A DNA stretch of 37,524 nt from UBA2767 sp964194535 (GTDB taxonomy: Bacteria > Pseudomonadota > Alphaproteobacteria > Rhizobiales > Methyloligellaceae): contig CAXMMX010000199.1 in the NCBI GenBank assembly GCA_964194535.1, positions 1 through 37,524 on the forward strand, in the 5' to 3' direction. The translations under genes and the position numbers were made by a program. The notes under the pieces are model-generated. The model saw nothing but the letters and a program-made list of their open reading frames with translations. It was not told where the DNA came from and ran no database searches. Of this stretch, positions 33,671 through 37,524 are shown piece by piece. Numbering within the stretch: the first letter of the stretch is position 1; each line of letters opens with the position of its first letter.

Positions 33671-35317
33671 TTAAGCTGTTTTCTGAATCCAGTCGCGGAC
33701 GATTGAAACCGCCTCTTCCGGATTGTGTTTTACGGTTTCACCTACATCTTCCACCGCCTTGGCCTGAACCTCACCAACAGCGCGAACGCTATCGAGCGCT
33801 TCCAAAGTCTCGTTGCGAAGGTTCGGCAACGCCAAATCTTCACCATCAGGGCCAGTTAGCCGAGGGACCTGGGCGTCATCGGCTGTCAGGGCTTTCATGT
33901 TGGGCGTCGGGGCTTCCGGCGTTAATATGCGCCGCACCAGCGGACGTACGACCAGCATGAGGACGAGGAGCGACATGATGCCGATCACCGTCAGTTCAGC
34001 GATGGTGAAATAATCTGTCTTCGACAGGGACTTCATGGTGTCGAGCCATCCTTGCGGACCAATATCGGCGAGTGCGGGCGCCTGAATCTCGGCAAAGCGC
34101 AGATTTACGACCTGCACCTGATCTCCACGATCCTTGTCGAAGCCGATGGCCGTGCGCACCAGAGCTGTGATCTGATCGATCTGGGCCTTGGGCCGGGGAC
34201 TATAAGTTACCGCTCCACTGGCGTTCTTCTGGTAGATGCCATCGACCAGGACCGCGACGGAGAGGCGTTTGATCCGCCCGCCTTCTGCGACTTCGGTCTT
34301 GGTGGTGCGTGAAATCTCGTAATTGACGACTTCTTCGTTCTTGTTGGTATTTTCCTGCTGGCTGCCATCGCCGCCTGCGGGACCATTGGCGGCGGGGAGC
34401 TCGTTTCCGACTGAAACGCTGTCATTTCCAGTGGGCATCGTGGCGTTGGATGTCTCCTCACGCGATTGGGTCGAGCGGACCACCTGGCCGTCCGGATCGT
34501 AGATATCGGTGGTTTCGGTGATTTTGGAATAATCCATTTCCGCCGACACGCGAACGCGGACGCGGCCATCGCCGACGATGCTGGCGACGATGTCCTCAAC
34601 CTCGTTGCGTATCCGCTGCTCAACAGACCGGTTGCGTTCATCCAGTTCTCCACCCCCTGCCTGAGTTTCATCCCCACGCCCGGTAGCGAGCAGACGGCCG
34701 GTTTCGTCGACGATGGAAACCCGGCTTGGTTTGAGTCCGTCGACGGCGGAAGCCGTCAGGTGCTGAATGGCCTTGATCTGTCCGGCCTCCAGTTTTCCGC
34801 GGGTCTTGATGACAATCGATGCAGAGGGCTCGCGCGCATCGCGTGCGAACAATTTGCGCTTGGGCAAGACCAGATGCACGCGCGCCATTGAAATCTTCTG
34901 CAGCGAACGTATGGTGCGCACCAGTTCTCCTTCAATGGCGCGTACACGATTGATGTTCTGGACAAAACTCGTTGCGCCAAGGGTGTCCGCCTTGTCGAAA
35001 ATTTCGTAACCAACCGAGCCGCCCGCAGGCAGGCCGCTTTCCGCCAACTCCATCCTGAGGCGCAGCACCTGTAACTTCGGCGCCAGGATGATGGAACCGT
35101 CCTGACGAATCTCGTGGGGAATATTCATGCCCTCAAGCTTCTTTACGACCTGAAGCGAGTCATCGAAGGTAAGGTCGGTATAAAGAACTCCAAGTTGCGG
35201 CTGGGAAAAGCGCAGCATCAGGAATATGAAGAAACCGACCAGACCGGCCGCGACCGCTCCCATTGCGGCCAGCCTGGCCGGCCCCAGTGCTTTTACGAAT
35301 TCAGTGACGCTATTCAC
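33671..35317 (-). CDS. fliF: Flagellar MS-ring protein FliF
   Basis: A 548-residue inner-membrane protein forming the MS ring, the base of the flagellum. The first transmembrane helix is at about residues 18-38 and the second near 430-450 (TVIGIMSLLVLMLVV). Between them lie the ring-building motifs QVLRLRMELAESGLPAGGSVGYEIFD and ARVHLVLPKRKLF. The C-terminal tail ends with EEAVSIVRDWIQK, the FliG-binding helix. The start is taken as GTG 35315-35317, because family members begin shortly before ALGPARLAAM; an ATG 12 codons upstream (35353) is possible. It is the first gene of the fliF-G-H-N-flbD operon. Confidence 0.95.
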   Translation of the reverse strand: MNSVTEFVKALGPARLAAMGAVAAGLVGFFIFLMLRFSQPQLGVLYTDLTFDDSLQVVKKLEGMNIPHEIRQDGSIILAPKLQVLRLRMELAESGLPAGGSVGYEIFDKADTLGATSFVQNINRVRAIEGELVRTIRSLQKISMARVHLVLPKRKLFARDAREPSASIVIKTRGKLEAGQIKAIQHLTASAVDGLKPSRVSIVDETGRLLATGRGDETQAGGGELDERNRSVEQRIRNEVEDIVASIVGDGRVRVRVSAEMDYSKITETTDIYDPDGQVVRSTQSREETSNATMPTGNDSVSVGNELPAANGPAGGDGSQQENTNKNEEVVNYEISRTTKTEVAEGGRIKRLSVAVLVDGIYQKNASGAVTYSPRPKAQIDQITALVRTAIGFDKDRGDQVQVVNLRFAEIQAPALADIGPQGWLDTMKSLSKTDYFTIAELTVIGIMSLLVLMLVVRPLVRRILTPEAPTPNMKALTADDAQVPRLTGPDGEDLALPNLRNETLEALDSVRAVGEVQAKAVEDVGETVKHNPEEAVSIVRDWIQKTA

Positions 35318-35437
35318 CCTTGTGCATTCCTTTTGGTTGGCGGTGAACCGCATCGCAGCGTGCCCCGTCCAGGCACATGCCTTAACCCGCCGTTCACCAT
35401 AATTCATGCGAGTAGGCAAAAATTACCCAGCTACTCC

Positions 35438-35453
35438 TAAACAGATGATTAAC
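35438..35453 (-). promoter_or_regulatory. CtrA-box-like motif upstream of fliF
   Basis: TAAA-N7-TTAAC at 35438-35453 (plus-strand reading) differs from the CtrA consensus TTAA-N7-TTAAC by one base. It lies about 120 bp upstream of the fliF GTG, in the gap between fliF and sciP. In Caulobacter the fliF operon is a CtrA class-II target. Confidence 0.6.
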
Positions 35454-35617
35454 CGCAGGTGTTTTTACGAAGATGATTTGCCGGACGATCCACGCAATGA
35501 ACGCGCGCGCGGCAAGCCGAGAGTGCGTTTTTGTCGGCGCAGGCCTTATCCCATACGTAAAATTACCGCTGGTCATGGTCAACGGTGAGGAATTTTAAGG
35601 CATTGAAACAAAAGAAT

Positions 35618-35893
35618 TTACTGGCGATAGTCCTGGATACGCGTGGCGCGAAGTCCGGCCAGGCCATGCCTGTCGATAGAACGCTGCCAGCTCAGGAACT
35701 CGTCCACTGTCAGCGTATATCGATCGCAGGCTTCATCTAGGCTCAGCAATCCGCCTCGTACAGCGGCTACGACCTCTGCCTTGCGGCGGATTACCCAACG
35801 CTTGGTATTGTGAGGAGGAAGATCGGCAATCGTCAGCGGACTGCCATCTGGCCCAATTACATATCTTACGCGCGGCCTGTAATGCTCTGTCAT
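35618..35893 (-). CDS. sciP: CtrA inhibitory protein SciP
   Basis: A 91-residue DUF1153 helix-turn-helix protein, nearly superimposable on Caulobacter SciP. Conserved blocks are RPRVRYVIGPDGSPLTIADLP, then KRWVIRRKAEVVAAVRGGLL, SLDEACDRYTLTVDEFLSWQ and IDRHGLAGLRATRIQ. SciP binds CtrA on DNA in early G1 and blocks CtrA-activated transcription without blocking CtrA binding. AAGAG lies just upstream of the ATG. It is located between fliF and flgD, among the CtrA-controlled flagellar genes that it would dampen. Confidence 0.95.
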   Translation of the reverse strand: MTEHYRPRVRYVIGPDGSPLTIADLPPHNTKRWVIRRKAEVVAAVRGGLLSLDEACDRYTLTVDEFLSWQRSIDRHGLAGLRATRIQDYRQ

Positions 35894-35941
35894 AATACTC
35901 TTACACGTGACCCAATTCGGCGTGAGAGTAACCGAGCACGT

Positions 35942-35957
35942 TTAAGATTTGCCTAAA
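35942..35957 (-). promoter_or_regulatory. CtrA-box-like motif upstream of sciP
   Basis: TTAA-N7-CTAAA at 35942-35957 lies about 50 bases upstream of the sciP ATG and matches the CtrA consensus at all but two positions. A second TTAA occurs shortly beyond it (about 35966-35969). CtrA activates sciP in Caulobacter, giving a delayed negative loop. Confidence 0.5.
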
Positions 35958-36055
35958 GTGTTGGGTTAATCAGTCGTAAGAGTTTTCAGCCCGGGCCGGG
36001 GGGCAAAAAACATTATTCTGGCCTACGACGAGATGTCCTACGAATTGATGGCGTT

Positions 36056-36745
36056 TCAGGTGCCAAGTTTTTGTAATTCGGAAGAATTGGGCAACTTGAC
36101 CGATTCGATGTCTTCCAGTTTGACTTCTCGATTGCCGACCAGCAGTACCGGTTCGTCGCCACTGAAATTCACGCCGTCAACGATGCCGACAATCTCTGTT
36201 GTCACTTTGAGCGCGGTACCCGAGCTGTCAACTGCGGAAATTGACAATGTATAGTCGCCATCGGGCGCGGGGCTGCCGGTCGTTGTCTGGCCATTCCAAA
36301 AAAACTTATTCTTGCCTGCAGGCGCTGGACCACTGGTGGAGAAGACCGGCACACCATTGGAATCAAGCACCGTAAAGGTCGCGTTGTCAGCTCCGCCTTC
36401 GATTTCATAATTCCAGTTGGCGCTGCCGCCGCTCAACTCCGTGGTGGTTCCGCTCAGCGTCACCTCGCCACCGAGAAAACCGATCACATTGGTGATGGTG
36501 TTGGCAGCCGAGAGCTGAATCAGCTTCTCTAGGCTAGAGTTTTGCTTGACCGACTGCTCGACTTCCGTGAATTGCACCAGCTGCTGGGTGAACTGGTTGG
36601 TGTCAATCGGGTCCAGCGGGCTCTGGTGTTTAAGCTGGGTGGTCAGCAGTGTCAGGAAGGTGTCGAAATTCTCGGCAATCGATTCTCGGCCGGTGCTGGA
36701 GCGCCCGAGGTTCGAAAGCGCGGAATATGGGCTGATTTCAACCAT
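36056..36745 (-). CDS. flgD: Flagellar hook-assembly scaffold FlgD
   Basis: A 229-residue exported protein that caps the growing hook. The N-terminal part has the signature FLTLLTTQLKHQSPLDPIDT followed by FTQQLVQFTEVEQSVKQN, typical of FlgD. The C-terminal part (about residues 105-210) is a beta-rich FlgD Ig/tudor-like region, including FFWNGQTTTGSPAPDGDYTL. AGGGAG precedes the ATG. It follows the fliK gene by 25 bp on the same strand, the usual fliK-flgD order. Confidence 0.95.
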   Translation of the reverse strand: MVEISPYSALSNLGRSSTGRESIAENFDTFLTLLTTQLKHQSPLDPIDTNQFTQQLVQFTEVEQSVKQNSSLEKLIQLSAANTITNVIGFLGGEVTLSGTTTELSGGSANWNYEIEGGADNATFTVLDSNGVPVFSTSGPAPAGKNKFFWNGQTTTGSPAPDGDYTLSISAVDSSGTALKVTTEIVGIVDGVNFSGDEPVLLVGNREVKLEDIESVKLPNSSELQKLGT

Positions 36746-36770
36746 ATTTTTCGGGTCTCCCTAAATCGGC

Positions 36771-37523
36771 CTAAATTCGAATATCAACGCCGGACGTGGC
36801 CAAATACCGGGTCGACGGCGGCATGGTATCGTCGGGGACGCGCGCGAGATCATTATCCTCCTCGCTTGTGTCCAGTGCGTCCATTTCGTCCTCGGTATCG
36901 AAATGGTCATCTTCGCCATGCGCGAGGCCTTGGTCCTTGAGCGAGAATTTCATGTCCTCTTCGGACATGTTGAGGCCGGCGTCCTGCAGGGCGCGCTCGA
37001 GTTGGCGTGCGTCACGCTGCAGCAGATCAAGCGTTTCGGCGCGTTCTACCACCAGGTGGGTCATCACCTGACCTCCACGCGACACATCGAGGCGCACCTC
37101 GATACGGCCGAGTTCCGGCGGGTCGAGACGGATATTAAAGCGCCTGGCTCCATTACTGGCCTGTTGGGCGATATGGACCGCCAATGCGCTTACGGGAACG
37201 TGCGGCGCGTTGGCCGAAGCCGGGCCGGGGGAAGCCACTGACGCCTGCACGCTCACCGTAAGCGTTGGGGGACTGGAAGCGCCGGCATTTTCACCAACCG
37301 TGCGCTCTTGAATCTGGATGATTGGCTGGCCGTTTCCGGGCTTGATCAGCCGCTGGGTTATTTCTGACCCCTTTGGAGTCACTTCGGGCCGGGTCGTGTC
37401 CGGTTTGATGGTTGAAGTGTCATCGCTGACGCCGGGTACGGGGATGCGTGACGCTTCAGAGGTTTTTTCACCCTGGGGCGTGACCGGCTGGCCCGCGCCA
37501 CGGGCCTGGGCTGTCCGCTCCAT
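36771..37523 (-). CDS. fliK: Flagellar hook-length control protein FliK, C-terminal part
   Basis: At least 250 residues, probably cut at its N-terminus by the window edge; the ATG at 37521-37523 is unlikely to be the true start because FliK proteins are longer. The disordered Pro/Thr/Ser-rich region is followed by the conserved hook-length domain: NGARRFNIRLDPPELGRIEV, then VMTHLVVERAETLDLLQRD and LERALQDAGL. FliK measures the hook and switches export specificity. The C-terminal tail is acidic (DTEDEMDALDTSEED). Confidence 0.88.
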   Translation of the reverse strand: MERTAQARGAGQPVTPQGEKTSEASRIPVPGVSDDTSTIKPDTTRPEVTPKGSEITQRLIKPGNGQPIIQIQERTVGENAGASSPPTLTVSVQASVASPGPASANAPHVPVSALAVHIAQQASNGARRFNIRLDPPELGRIEVRLDVSRGGQVMTHLVVERAETLDLLQRDARQLERALQDAGLNMSEEDMKFSLKDQGLAHGEDDHFDTEDEMDALDTSEEDNDLARVPDDTMPPSTRYLATSGVDIRI

Positions 37524-37524
37524 G

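Noticed and set aside
35394..35582. Minus-strand ORF of 62 codons between fliF and sciP
   Set aside because: It covers the presumed fliF promoter and CtrA box, and has no family signal.

Overview
The window is chromosomal DNA of an alphaproteobacterium. It carries ctrA, chpT, sciP and flbD (the CtrA cell-cycle circuit and its flagellar arm), an rpoH-type sigma-32, a DUF1134/EipA-type envelope protein, and a fliF-fliG-fliH-fliN-flbD operon in the order known from Caulobacter. A member of Hyphomicrobiales or a Parvibaculum-like relative fits best, but the genus cannot be fixed from sequence reading alone. Genes are dense, GC-rich and mostly ordinary in composition.

Layout. 1-240: the 3' end of an insertion-sequence transposase abuts the signal-peptide stub of a truncated secreted-protein gene. 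476-5408: a TTC38-like TPR protein, a 36-bp tandem repeat, then a plus-strand catabolic-looking cluster (carboxymuconolactone decarboxylase-like protein, beta-hydroxyacid dehydrogenase, TauD/TfdA dioxygenase, PhyH dioxygenase). 5447-6814: a secreted DUF3179 protein on the minus strand. 6971-9783: a TPP riboswitch followed by a small membrane protein, thiC and a small unknown gene. 9805-12069: small unknowns, an isolated flagellin C-terminal piece, and a chromate transporter (chrA) abutting a rhodanese. 12273-17971: a PepSY-like secreted protein, OsmC, peroxiredoxin, rpoH, rluD, a small membrane protein, tRNA-Glu(CTC), two overlapping unknown ORFs and a PPP-family phosphatase. 17981-21434: a coiled-coil membrane protein, eipA, a YHS-domain protein and cysQ.

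21708-37523 is a cell-cycle and flagellar region. It holds chpT, a tiny CheA-like remnant, ctrA, fliI-fliJ, yajQ, a lipoprotein, flhA, a repeat-rich gene-free gap, the fliF-G-H-N-flbD operon, sciP, flgD and the C-terminal part of fliK. CtrA-box-like motifs (TTAA-N7-TTAAC type) lie upstream of fliI, flhA, fliF and sciP, and the ctrA upstream region has clustered GANTC sites. The phosphotransferase (ChpT), the master regulator (CtrA), its antagonist (SciP), the class-II flagellar targets and the next regulator (FlbD) therefore sit within about 16 kb.

The least explained pieces are the interleaved inverted repeats with a recurring 12-mer between flhA and flbD, the uncharacterised genes under the TPP riboswitch, the dioxygenase cluster with a duplicated gene-end fragment, and the miniature CheA-like and flagellin-like ORFs.
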